Positions 1 through 8,554 of a stretch of DNA of 64,000 nucleotides are shown here, piece by piece. The notes beneath the pieces are model-generated. The model was not told the origin of the DNA. It saw only the letters and a program-made list of their open reading frames with translations, and did not search any database. Location: assembly GCF_009765905.1 (NCBI RefSeq), contig NZ_LMUO01000011.1, forward strand, positions 1 to 64,000, read 5' to 3'. How positions within the stretch are numbered: the stretch's first letter is position 1; each line of letters begins with the position of its first letter. The stretch comes from Mucilaginibacter sp. L196 (GTDB taxonomy: Bacteria > Bacteroidota > Bacteroidia > Sphingobacteriales > Sphingobacteriaceae). Both the position numbers and the translations under genes were made by a program.

Positions 1-86
<86 letters not shown>

Positions 87-94
87 ATCTTATC

Positions 95-132
95 AAGAAG
101 CCTTTCGTCTAATCGACGAGAGGTTTTCTTGT
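95..132 (+). terminator. rRNA operon terminator
   Basis: An inverted repeat follows the 5S rRNA by about ten bases: AAGAAGCCTTTCGTC pairs with GACGAGAGGTTTTCTT, with one or two bulges and a T-rich 3' side. It is the expected rho-independent end of the rRNA transcript. Confidence 0.8.
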
Positions 133-160
133 TTATATGCCTTTACAACCAATAATACAT

Positions 161-188
161 AAGCCCCCGTTTAATCAATGGGGGCTTT
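161..188 (+). terminator. second hairpin terminator after the rRNA operon
   Basis: AAGCCCCC and GGGGGCTT form a strong GC stem around a loop of about 11 bases, and the A-run/T-run flanks suit both directions. It probably backs up the first terminator. Confidence 0.7.
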
Positions 189-557
189 GGGCGTTATAAG
201 AGTTGTGTAGGGAGTGCGGTGAAAACACCACAAGTGTTCGGAGTATTTAAAGAGGGTGTCATGCAGCACCCGAAGCTCTGGGCAAAGGCCTTTACGCTTA
301 TGATTTGAGTGCCTAGCCATGACAAGTTTTGTTTCAGAAATGTTTTAAGGTGTCACCCTTCGAGAGCCTCAGTATGAGACCTTTTTCTTATCATTTCTCC
401 TTCAGATTCTGCAAGATTTTATAACATAGGACAACACCCCGCTTCAGCTGGCTCGTCCCTTTGTTGTGGACTGTGCGCTATATTAATAATTGGTTATGAA
501 CACACGCGGCACGCGTGCGCCAGCAAAGGAATCAAGGATTGCAGTAAAAGTTATGAT
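189..557. other. intergenic region with a decayed repeat
   Basis: No credible gene is seen. Around 218-330 the order GGTG-AAAA-CACCA, GTGTTCGGA, GGGTGTCATGC, AGGCCTTTACGC matches the left half of the palindromic element at 36341-36522, so this looks like a degraded copy. The rest is featureless and forms the left flank of the restriction-modification genes. Confidence 0.45.
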
Positions 558-1430
558 CTATATAGCTGAAGAGAAATCTAATGTTTTTATGTACTTTTCC
601 ATAAATGCATAGTTTGGCTCACCTTTAATTGTAGGTAACTTTATTTTATCGTTTTCCATTCTGTCTTTAGACCATTTTCTTCCGTAATTGAATCGATATT
701 TTTCTTGCCTTAATACACTACATATAAATAATCCTATATATTTATTTATTTCAAATTTTGGTTTCAAAATATTTACATCTGATGTAGCATAAAAATTTTG
801 TGTTTGATAGAATGATTCGCCTGTTGATGCACCATTCATTGCAACTGTAATTGTATTGCCTTTGAATATTTTTTTACCAGTAACGTAAGATGATACTCCG
901 TTATTTACGCCTGTTGCACTAACAAGGGGTGTATTTCCTAAAGTACATTTATTAATAACCTCGTGTCCCTTTTCTACGATAAATAAATATTTCAATGGGA
1001 AGTATTTCCATTCTGATACATTTAAATCTAATGAGTTAAGATCAAGCTTGTCGTTAGACAGACTAATTTCATTTTCTATAATAATATTTTTAAACTCAGA
1101 AGGTACTTCAGAAGGTAATAATAGACTGTTAATTGTTTTGTTGGCTTGACGTCCAAAGCTATAGCGATACTGATTTTCTTTAATACAATAGCAATAAAAT
1201 AATTTTTCGATCTCAGACATAGCTTTTAACGGAGTAAGTACGAAAACATGATCCCCCGTATAGAACGGTTTTGGCTGAATAAATGATTCTAAAACTGAAT
1301 TTCCGCTACCTGCAACGGTAATTAACCCTGCGTCAAATGGTTTAACACTATCATATGGACTCACAATTGCAGAGATTCCGTTATTAAATCTTGTGCGTGA
1401 AACATATTTTATTTTCATTTTCTTCTTCAC
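558..1430 (-). CDS. specificity (S/B) subunit of a BcgI-like restriction-modification system
   Basis: This is the predicted target-recognition subunit working with the nuclease-methylase encoded just upstream. The protein holds two related halves. Residues about 15-115 and 150-275 share NNGxS, an xITVA strand, a F-Y-A/T-G/S-D segment, and RYSFGRQ against RFNYGRK. Two tandem target recognition domains are typical of type I HsdS and BcgI B subunits. The length of 290 aa compares with about 341 aa for BcgIB. The first half starts directly at the NNG segment and lacks about 35 residues that precede it in the second half, so the N terminus may be truncated. The frame opens with GTG at 1430 (an in-frame TGA lies three codons before); ATG at 1418 is an alternative start. 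Base composition is strongly AT-rich. Classification by family logic is inference. Confidence 0.7.
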   Translation of the reverse strand: MKKKMKIKYVSRTRFNNGISAIVSPYDSVKPFDAGLITVAGSGNSVLESFIQPKPFYTGDHVFVLTPLKAMSEIEKLFYCYCIKENQYRYSFGRQANKTINSLLLPSEVPSEFKNIIIENEISLSNDKLDLNSLDLNVSEWKYFPLKYLFIVEKGHEVINKCTLGNTPLVSATGVNNGVSSYVTGKKIFKGNTITVAMNGASTGESFYQTQNFYATSDVNILKPKFEINKYIGLFICSVLRQEKYRFNYGRKWSKDRMENDKIKLPTIKGEPNYAFMEKYIKTLDFSSAI

Positions 1431-1498
1431 AAGTAGTCAATAATGTAAGATTTAGACTATTACCGTATGATACACGGAATATAGAATTTAAGGCGACT

Positions 1499-3310
1499 TT
1501 ATTCATCTATATCATTCAATTTTTTAAATAAGACAAACTTTTTTACGCTATTTATAAAATCCTTCGGGCTAATTTTATTGTAATCGGTTTCCATATAAGC
1601 TTCTGCGCACCACTCATCCAACGGAGTAACAACTTTTTTTACACTTAATCCAGGTATTTCTTTTCTATTAATATAAGAATTTAACCAATTCTCTTTTATT
1701 GCTGACCAAGAATTAAAAAAATCTATTCTGCCACGATTTTTCCTTTTTATGAATCCATCATTTTTCCAATAACCAAAGTATGTTTCTTTATTCTTGGGAT
1801 GTGGTTTATGAGCCGTAAGAACCATTACAACGGTAATTACACCAACTTTTGAGTTAATAAACAGTTCATCTGGCATTGAAAAAACAGCTTCTAATGTATG
1901 ATTTTCTAAAAGTTTGGTTTTTAAATTTAATAATACTCCCTTGGTGGATAGTGCTCTATCCATTGGTATAATCGCTACACAAGTACCAGAAGTCTGAAGC
2001 ATTTCTAAATTATTCAAAATAAAAAGTAATTCTTCTGTATCACTTTTTTTCTTTTTATTCTTATAAGGTGGATTTAAAAGACCAATATTTGGTTTAGACA
2101 GTTTAACTTGTGAGATAATATCAGGATCAAAACAGCTGCCATGTATAATATTAGTTTTACCATCTTGATGTATGTACATATTTGAGCAAGCTAATGCAAA
2201 AATGTCATCTTGATATTCAATACCAATAAGTTGCTTTTCTTTTATTGATTTAATTTTAACAGTATCTTCATTACTATCTTTTATCATTTTATTCATTGCA
2301 CTGATTAAAAAGCCACCAGTCCCTGTGCAATTATCTAATACGATGCTATCTTTATTGACACCCGCCAAGTCACAAAATAATTCAGTAATGTGCGGTGGTG
2401 TCAGAACAATTCCTAAGCCCTTATCACTATTTGCGTAGCGTAAAAATTCGATATAAAACTGTCCTAATACATCGAAATATCTATGTGTTTTAATAAAGTT
2501 GTTTACATGATCATCAATATCACTAATTAAGTCCTCTAACACGTTGTCTTCAGTAGAAAGAGCTGTATGTGTGCTAATGAACCCATAAGCTTGCTTAAGG
2601 TTTGCTAACTTTTTATTATGAAGATTTGCGTTTTGTAATTCAGTAGCGATCGTATTTACTAATGCGATCGCTAAATCTTCAGGCTTAGAGTGTTGTTTGT
2701 ATGAGATTTTGAATACTTTATTTTCAAGAGCTATTAAAATTCCACTAATAAGTAAACTTCTTTGTGATTCCTTAACTTTTTTTGTATGTAAATATTCATT
2801 TAGATCTTTAGAAAATGAAAGTAAGCTCGAATAATCCTGCCTGAACTTTTCAGGTGATTGTAGATAACCTAAAACGTAATCACTTGGACTTAATAATTTG
2901 TTTCCGAATTTTTGAATTGCTACCTGTTGATCTTTTAGATATAAAAAATGGGATACTTTTAATTCTTTAGCGGTTTCACCACTTACTGCAATACATAGCA
3001 CATCAAATTCTTTCGATAAAAATGAACCATATAACAATACGCCGTCTACCGAATACTCAGAATATTTATCTCTCGTAATACTTTCATGTTTTTTGGGATC
3101 TCCCTTACATTCAATTACAATTAAAAAATCTCTCCTATCCTCAAAACTTATAATGAATTCAGGATAGCCATGATTAAGACCTTTTTTAGAGGCATTTTTA
3201 AGTAGTTTATGAATTTTAGGATTATCTGATTTTTGTTCTTCGATATTTATTAAGTCATAATCACTAAAATGCTTTCTGACAATATTTTCTGTTTTTCTTT
3301 CGTTAGCCAT
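1499..3310 (-). CDS. fused restriction nuclease / N6-adenine DNA methylase (BcgI A-like subunit)
   Basis: A single polypeptide is predicted to cut and methylate DNA. Residues about 49-70 hold YPEF followed by IVIECKG, a PD-(D/E)xK nuclease signature (P50-E51 and E67-x-K69). A helical connector follows. An N6-adenine methylase domain then has motif I TGTGGFL near residue 330 and the catalytic NPPY near residue 413. The length of 603 aa and the partner S subunit match the BcgI-type (type IIB) arrangement of 637 plus 341 aa better than classic type I, which has a separate HsdR. The S gene lies 68 bases downstream on the same strand, so the two are probably one operon. AT-rich composition unlike the neighbours, and the position beside an rRNA operon, suggest horizontal acquisition. 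The recognition sequence cannot be read from the protein. Confidence 0.8.
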   Translation of the reverse strand: MANERKTENIVRKHFSDYDLINIEEQKSDNPKIHKLLKNASKKGLNHGYPEFIISFEDRRDFLIVIECKGDPKKHESITRDKYSEYSVDGVLLYGSFLSKEFDVLCIAVSGETAKELKVSHFLYLKDQQVAIQKFGNKLLSPSDYVLGYLQSPEKFRQDYSSLLSFSKDLNEYLHTKKVKESQRSLLISGILIALENKVFKISYKQHSKPEDLAIALVNTIATELQNANLHNKKLANLKQAYGFISTHTALSTEDNVLEDLISDIDDHVNNFIKTHRYFDVLGQFYIEFLRYANSDKGLGIVLTPPHITELFCDLAGVNKDSIVLDNCTGTGGFLISAMNKMIKDSNEDTVKIKSIKEKQLIGIEYQDDIFALACSNMYIHQDGKTNIIHGSCFDPDIISQVKLSKPNIGLLNPPYKNKKKKSDTEELLFILNNLEMLQTSGTCVAIIPMDRALSTKGVLLNLKTKLLENHTLEAVFSMPDELFINSKVGVITVVMVLTAHKPHPKNKETYFGYWKNDGFIKRKNRGRIDFFNSWSAIKENWLNSYINRKEIPGLSVKKVVTPLDEWCAEAYMETDYNKISPKDFINSVKKFVLFKKLNDIDE

Positions 3311-3512
3311 ACTTTTATATCATATCGATGACAGATACCCGGTTTCGATATTTGGTAAATATAATATGAAAAATACGATTGTTTATAGGAGTGAGATGTT
3401 TTAATTAAACCCGATAGCAGCGGATACCGGCCTCGGCGACTAAGGCCTCGCGCAGTATAAGCGAATAGCGGGACTGCCGACTATAGAAAGCACCGGCTTT
3501 GGTTTTCCAAAT
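3311..3512. other. intergenic region between the restriction-modification genes and the thr operon
   Basis: The first 100 bases are AT-rich and presumably hold the promoter of the minus-strand restriction-modification operon. Bases about 3408-3505 form an abrupt GC-rich patch (starting AAACCCGATAGCAGCGG and ending ACCGGCTTTGG) with short inverted matches such as CCGGC/GCCGG. It resembles a structured intergenic repeat. No gene is seen. Confidence 0.4.
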
Positions 3513-3543
3513 AAAAAAGCCCATATTATACAATACGGGCTTT
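3513..3543 (-). terminator. terminator of the thr operon
   Basis: AAAGCCC and GGGCTTT form a stem around an AT loop, immediately downstream of the thrC stop codon on the minus strand, with A/T runs on both sides. It is a rho-independent terminator, probably usable from both directions. Confidence 0.75.
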
Positions 3544-3568
3544 ACATACTCAGGAGCTTATTTCGGGA

Positions 3569-4879
3569 TTACCCATTCTTCAACAAATAATCCTTAAACT
3601 CTTCAAATTCTTTACTCAAGATAACCGATTGTTTATCTTTTTTCTCAAGGGATTTCACTTGCTGCGGTACATTAATTTTCTCGGCTATGTTATCCGGGAA
3701 TACATCAGGGAATTTACAAGGATGAGCAGTAGCTAAAAATACGCCTGAAGCCTCACTATCAGGATGCAACTTTTTCCAATCCTTTAATGCCTGCCAGGCT
3801 ATTGCGGTATGTGGGCAAACTACATAGTTGTAATCTTTATCTACTTCTTTGATCGCAGCCAAAGTTTCTGTATCATCATAGCTAAAGCCAGTGATCATAC
3901 CTTTTAGTTTGTTCATATCGTCCTTAAACATATCAGCAATGCGCACCCAATTGCTTGGGTTGCCTACATCCATTGCGTTAGATAATGTAGCTACCGAAGG
4001 TTTAGGCTGATAAACACCTGACTTTAAAAAAGCAGGAACGGTATCATTGGCATTAGTGGCGGCAATAAACTGCTCAATAGGCAAGCCCATTTTCCATGCG
4101 AATAAACCGGCCCCTATATTACCAAAGTTTCCGCTTGGTACCGAGAATACCACTTTATTTTTACCCTGCCTTAATAGCTGGGCATAAGCGTTAAAGTAAT
4201 AAAAGGTCTGCGGAATCAATCTCGCAATGTTAATGGAGTTGGCAGATGTAAGCCTGAATTTCTCATTCAATTCTTTATCTGTGAATGCTTGTTTAACCAA
4301 GGCCTGGCAATCATCAAACGTTCCGTTAATTTCTAATGCACGGATGTTTTGCCCGTTGGTGGTTAATTGCAGCTCCTGTATGTCGCTTACTTTTCCTTTA
4401 GGGTATAAGATTGTCACCCGGGTATTTGGTACGCCCAGGAAGCCTAAAGCAACCGCGCCGCCAGTATCGCCAGAGGTAGCAACCAGTACATCCAGTTGTT
4501 TCTCGCCTTCTTCCAAAAAGTAGCTCATTACGCGGCTCATGAAACGGGCGCCAAAATCTTTAAATGCTAATGACGGGCCATGGAATAATTCCAATACATA
4601 CACATCTTTCTCAAGCGGAACTATCGGCGCATAAAAATTGATCGCATCATAAATAATAGCTTTCAAATCATCGGCCGGAATAGAATCGCCTAAAAGATTT
4701 TGTGCCACATGAAACGCGATCTCAGGCAGTGTATATTCATCTAAATGATTGATGAATTTATCATCCAGGCGCGGGATAGTTACCGGCATATAAAGGCCTT
4801 TATCCTGTGGCATGCTGTTAAAAACAGCGTCTTTAAATGATACTCTTGATGCTGTATTGTTGGTACTGTATAATTCCAT
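3569..4879 (-). CDS. thrC: threonine synthase
   Basis: It converts O-phosphohomoserine to threonine with pyridoxal phosphate, the last step of the pathway. The protein starts MELYSTNN. The segment HGPSLAFKDFGARF near residue 108 carries the lysine that binds PLP, followed by the SGDTGGA and SGNFGN phosphate/substrate loops, all characteristic of threonine synthase. The frame is open to an ATG at 4909, but that codon lies inside a palindromic repeat; the ATG at 4879 fits the family start and gives 436 aa. It is the last gene of thrA-thrB-thrC and is separated from thrB by a 100-base gap filled with the repeat. Expression should depend on the attenuator before thrA, though the repeat hairpin could lower thrC message levels. 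Confidence 0.95.
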   Translation of the reverse strand: MELYSTNNTASRVSFKDAVFNSMPQDKGLYMPVTIPRLDDKFINHLDEYTLPEIAFHVAQNLLGDSIPADDLKAIIYDAINFYAPIVPLEKDVYVLELFHGPSLAFKDFGARFMSRVMSYFLEEGEKQLDVLVATSGDTGGAVALGFLGVPNTRVTILYPKGKVSDIQELQLTTNGQNIRALEINGTFDDCQALVKQAFTDKELNEKFRLTSANSINIARLIPQTFYYFNAYAQLLRQGKNKVVFSVPSGNFGNIGAGLFAWKMGLPIEQFIAATNANDTVPAFLKSGVYQPKPSVATLSNAMDVGNPSNWVRIADMFKDDMNKLKGMITGFSYDDTETLAAIKEVDKDYNYVVCPHTAIAWQALKDWKKLHPDSEASGVFLATAHPCKFPDVFPDNIAEKINVPQQVKSLEKKDKQSVILSKEFEEFKDYLLKNG

Positions 4880-4902
4880 TTTTATTATTTTATTTTCTTG
4901 AA

Positions 4903-4989
4903 GCGTCATTGCGAGGTACGAAGCAATCTTTAAACTTTACAGGGCGGACCTGCACAGCATAGAGATTGCTTCGTACCTCGCAATGACGT
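4903..4989. repeat. palindromic REP-like repeat between thrB and thrC
   Basis: Two arms of about 25 bases, beginning CGTCATTGCGAGGTACGAAG and ending in its exact reverse complement, enclose a spacer of about 35 bases. Other copies or relatives are at 52601-52698 and 58249-58276. The element fills the thrB-thrC gap and would form a very stable hairpin in the mRNA. Confidence 0.85.
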
Positions 4990-4995
4990 TGTGGT

Positions 4996-5985
4996 TTATC
5001 CTAATACTTTAGGCCCTGCATCGTTAATAGTCGACACATAAATATTTGAACCTATTTTGATGCTGGTTAAATGTTGTTGTAATTTTTGGGTGATGAGCTT
5101 TGCTGTCTCTTCATCCTTAGTAAAGGCGAATACTGATGGGCCTGAACCTGATATGCCAAAACTAATGGCACCCATTCCCATGGCTATTTCACGCATTTTA
5201 TAAAAATCAGGGATAAGCATTGATCGTACAGGTTCAACTAAAATGTCTTTCATACTGCGGCCAATCAGATCAATATCCTGCATAAATAAGCCACTTACAA
5301 GGCCCGCGATGTTACCCCATTGGGTAACGGCATCCTTCATATTTATTTTTTGGCGGATGATCTGGCGGGCTTCGCGGGTGGGTACATCAACGTCAGGGAA
5401 AACGATGGCGCAATACAAGCCTGCCGGATGTGGCAAACGAATTACATCCAAAGGATCATAACTGCGGATCAATACAAAACCACCCAATAAAGCAGGTGCA
5501 ACGTTATCCGCGTGGCCATGACCACAAGCCATCTCCTCCCCTTTCATGGCGAAAGGCAATAATTTAGCAGGGTCAGCATCATCGTCCAATAAGGTCTTGA
5601 TGGCATACAAACCAGCCACCGTGCTTGCCGAGCTTGAACCTAATCCGCTACCGATTGGCATTTTTTTATGTAGTTCGATATCTAAACCAACATCAGTGCG
5701 GCCTACACTTTGTAAGTAATGTTGCACACTCACGCTTACCGTGTTTTTAGCTGGATCAAGCGGTAAGCGACCATCATCACCGGTAATTTTACTGATGGTG
5801 ATACCGGGTTTGTTAGTCAGGCGCATGATGACCTCGTCGCCGGGTTCATTAACCGCGAAACCTAATACATCAAAACCACAAACTACGTTAGCAACCGTTG
5901 CCGGTGCAAAAACGTGAACCCCCCGGCCCCCTGAAGGGGGAGCAATTATAGTAGGGGCTTTTATTTCTTGTTCTTTATTTTCCAT
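4996..5985 (-). CDS. thrB: homoserine kinase
   Basis: A GHMP-family kinase that phosphorylates homoserine with ATP. The core begins VHVFAPATVANVVCGFDVLG, matching the family N terminus. The ATP loop PIGSGLGSSSAS lies near residue 115, and the C-terminal motif GAISFGISGSGPSVFA is also present. The protein is 329 aa, slightly long because about 24 residues precede the usual start. These contain APPSGGRG, encoded by a GC-rich palindromic repeat. No start codon lies between ATG 5985 and the conserved core, so the repeat-derived tail appears to be translated. It is the second gene of the operon, with thrA ending 41 bases upstream. Confidence 0.95.
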   Translation of the reverse strand: MENKEQEIKAPTIIAPPSGGRGVHVFAPATVANVVCGFDVLGFAVNEPGDEVIMRLTNKPGITISKITGDDGRLPLDPAKNTVSVSVQHYLQSVGRTDVGLDIELHKKMPIGSGLGSSSASTVAGLYAIKTLLDDDADPAKLLPFAMKGEEMACGHGHADNVAPALLGGFVLIRSYDPLDVIRLPHPAGLYCAIVFPDVDVPTREARQIIRQKINMKDAVTQWGNIAGLVSGLFMQDIDLIGRSMKDILVEPVRSMLIPDFYKMREIAMGMGAISFGISGSGPSVFAFTKDEETAKLITQKLQQHLTSIKIGSNIYVSTINDAGPKVLG

Positions 5986-6027
5986 TTTTGTTGAACTCTT
6001 ATTCCCCCTTTAGGGGGTTAGGGGGCT
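5917..6027. repeat. inverted pair of GC-rich repeats at the thrA-thrB junction
   Basis: The left arm (5917-5945, core CCCCCTGAAGGGGGA) and the right arm (6000-6027, core TCCCCCTTTAGGGGG) are copies of the same unit in opposite orientation. The right arm overlaps the thrA stop codon (6026-6028). The left arm is read as codons of thrB. The thrB ATG (5985) lies in the loop between them. Confidence 0.8.
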
Positions 6028-8473
6028 AGTTAGCTCCTACGTTTATTAAATCAGCAAATACACCTGCTGCGGTTACTTCTGCACCTGCACCGGGGCCTTT
6101 AACTACCAACGGGCGTTCTTTGTACCTATCAGTAGTAAAGGAAATGATATTATCACTGCCTGATAGTGTAAAGAATGGGTGGTTCTCATCAACCATTTGA
6201 AGGGTGATAGATGCCTTTCCATTATCCAATTTACCTATATATCTTAAAACTTTGCCTTCGGCTTCAGCTGTGTTTTTAAGATTCGCGAAAAACGCGTCTT
6301 CGGTTTTCAACGCAGCATAAAATTCATCAACAGATTGCGCGTCAAGGCAGGCTTGCGGCAACATGTTCTCAATTTCTACATCAGCTTCTTCCATCGCGTA
6401 ACCTGCGTCACGTGCCAGTATTAATATCTTGCGCATAAAATCCTTACCACTTAAATCATCGCGTGGGTCAGGTTCGGTATAACCTTTTTCCTGCGCCGTT
6501 TTAACCACATCGTGGAAATTGGCGTCGCCCTTGAAATTATTAAAGATGAAGGATATTGTGCCCGAAAGTATAGCTTCAATACGCTGTACACGGTCGCCGC
6601 TGTTCATCAAATCTTTTAATGTGCGGATGATCGGTAATCCGGCACCAACATTAGTTTCGTAAAAGAAATCAACCCCATGGCGTCTCGCGGTGTCATGAAA
6701 ATTGCGGTATTGGCTGTAAGCGGCCGAGTTACCTATTTTATTACAGGTAACTACGGATATATTTGATTTAAAAGCTTCCTCGTAAAATGCAATCGGATTA
6801 GGGCTGGCTGTGTTATCAATAAATACGCAGTTCGGCAGGTTCATGCTTTTCATGCGTTGGATAAACTCTTTCAGATCGGCTTTTTCATCCGATGCTTGCA
6901 GATCATCTTCCCAGGTATCTAAAGATATGCCGTCAGCATTAAAAACCATTTTTCGTGTGTTGCTGATACCGGCGATTTTAACCTGTATGCCATTATGCTC
7001 CTGTAAAAAGTCGCTGTGCCCGTTTAATTGTTTAAATAATGTTTTGCCGATGTTACCGGTACCTAAACAGAATGCATGCAATGTTTTGGTAAGCTGAACA
7101 AAAAATGCATCATGTACCGCATTCAATGCTTTTGCCAGATCGTGTGAGGATATGATAACAGAAATATTGTACTCAGATGATCCCTGCGCGATAGCCCTTA
7201 CATTTACACCGTTACGACCCAAGGCGTGGAATAATTTACCGGATACACCCGGGGTTTGTTTCATGTTTTCGCCTACTACGGCTAATACGGCCAGGTTGGC
7301 TTCTATTTCCGGGCTTTCAAGTTTGTTAGCTAATAATTCTAACTCAAATTCCTGTTCTATCAGCGCTTTTGCTCTTTCAGCATCGGCTGGCTGTACCGCG
7401 AAAGTTATGCTGTGCTCTGATGAAGATTGGGTGATCAATATGATATTGATCTGCTCACGGGCTAACAACGAAAACAATCGACCGCTAAAGCCTGATTTGC
7501 CTACCATGCCACTACCTTCTAAATTTAGTATGCTGATATTATTGATGGTAGATATGCCTTTGATTGGCAGATTAGATGCTTTACAATCATGGCGGATAAC
7601 CGTTCCTTCAAACTGCGGCTCAAAAGTATTTTTAATAACGATCGGGATCTTCTTTAAAAATGCCGGGATCATGGTTGGCGGGTAGATCACTTTGGCACCG
7701 AAGTAGGATAATTCCATCGCCTCGGTATAAGTTAACTCCGGTAAGGAAAATGCTTTTTTAACCAAACGCGGATCTGCGGTCATCATGCCGTTAACATCAG
7801 TCCATATTTGTATTTCTTCAGCATTTAATGCTGATCCTAATATCGCGGCAGTATAATCGCTGCCACCACGACCTAAAGTAGTGATCTGTCCGGCATCGTT
7901 GCTGGCTATAAATCCGGTAACAAAAAGCATTTTGCCGCTATTCTCATTATAAAAGCCTTTTACAAGTTGCTCGGTTAGCTCCATGTTTACTTTTGCTTGC
8001 CCGAAAGCGCTGTCGGTTTTAATAATTTCAGAAGCATCCACAAAAATAGCTTCAGGAAAATATTGCGCCGCTATTTTGCTGATCATCAAAGTTGAACAAC
8101 GTTCGCCATAGCTTAGCACCATATCACGTGTTTTTGGGGTGAGTTCGCGTAAAGCTAAAATCCCTTGCAATAATTCTTCTAACTGGTTAAAGTTTATTTT
8201 GAGGCGAGTGAATGCCGGGTTTTGGTTTTGAATATTCAACAGGCTTTTTACAACATCAAAATGGCGGCGTTCCAGCTCAGCCAATCCAGCGGTGAAATCT
8301 TTTCCGATCGCGGCATCTTCTGCCATTGATACCAGTAGGTTAGTTACCCCGCTCATGGCCGAAAGCACAACAACGGGTTTTGCACCAGCCGGTTCATTTT
8401 TTAAAATGTTTAGTAAGGTTTGGATGCTTTGTATAGATCCTACGGAAGTACCGCCAAATTTTAAAATTTTCAT
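6026..8473 (-). CDS. thrA: bifunctional aspartate kinase / homoserine dehydrogenase
   Basis: It catalyses the first and third steps from aspartate toward threonine and methionine. The N terminus MKILKFGGTSVGS is the aspartokinase nucleotide loop, and the segment TTLGRGGSDYTA confirms the kinase. Two ACT regulatory domains span about residues 300-460 (GKSGFSGRLFSLL and GVSGKLFHALGRNGVNV). The homoserine dehydrogenase begins near residue 465 with the dinucleotide fold CLGTGNIGKTL, and carries TNVGAGLPIIRTL and the GPGAGAEVTA end. The length of 815 aa is close to E. coli ThrA (820). The frame is open to 8524, but ATG 8473 matches the family start; the upstream part is the attenuator hairpin. It is the first gene of the operon. 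Feedback inhibition by threonine through the ACT domains is likely from family knowledge. Confidence 0.96.
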   Translation of the reverse strand: MKILKFGGTSVGSIQSIQTLLNILKNEPAGAKPVVVLSAMSGVTNLLVSMAEDAAIGKDFTAGLAELERRHFDVVKSLLNIQNQNPAFTRLKINFNQLEELLQGILALRELTPKTRDMVLSYGERCSTLMISKIAAQYFPEAIFVDASEIIKTDSAFGQAKVNMELTEQLVKGFYNENSGKMLFVTGFIASNDAGQITTLGRGGSDYTAAILGSALNAEEIQIWTDVNGMMTADPRLVKKAFSLPELTYTEAMELSYFGAKVIYPPTMIPAFLKKIPIVIKNTFEPQFEGTVIRHDCKASNLPIKGISTINNISILNLEGSGMVGKSGFSGRLFSLLAREQINIILITQSSSEHSITFAVQPADAERAKALIEQEFELELLANKLESPEIEANLAVLAVVGENMKQTPGVSGKLFHALGRNGVNVRAIAQGSSEYNISVIISSHDLAKALNAVHDAFFVQLTKTLHAFCLGTGNIGKTLFKQLNGHSDFLQEHNGIQVKIAGISNTRKMVFNADGISLDTWEDDLQASDEKADLKEFIQRMKSMNLPNCVFIDNTASPNPIAFYEEAFKSNISVVTCNKIGNSAAYSQYRNFHDTARRHGVDFFYETNVGAGLPIIRTLKDLMNSGDRVQRIEAILSGTISFIFNNFKGDANFHDVVKTAQEKGYTEPDPRDDLSGKDFMRKILILARDAGYAMEEADVEIENMLPQACLDAQSVDEFYAALKTEDAFFANLKNTAEAEGKVLRYIGKLDNGKASITLQMVDENHPFFTLSGSDNIISFTTDRYKERPLVVKGPGAGAEVTAAGVFADLINVGAN

Positions 8474-8484
8474 ATCTGTATCTA

Positions 8485-8520
8485 AAACAAAAAAGCCTTC
8501 CTCTTTTCGGAGGAAGGCTT
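8485..8520 (-). terminator. attenuator terminator before thrA
   Basis: On the minus strand AAGCCTTCCTC and GAGGAAGGCTT form a perfect 11-bp stem with a 6-base loop, followed by TTTTTTGTTTT. It lies between the leader peptide stop and the thrA ATG, where only a regulated terminator makes sense. Bases 8508-8516 (CTTCCTCCG) can instead pair with 8559-8567 (CGGAGGAAG) in the leader. Confidence 0.88.
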
Positions 8521-8554
8521 TCATTTGGTTATTTATGTTTTTTACACCATACGA

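Noticed and set aside
1431..1498. Frameshift joining the two restriction-modification genes or restoring the S subunit N terminus
   Set aside because: Two frames have early stops, and the open one gives no residues resembling the missing part of the recognition domain.
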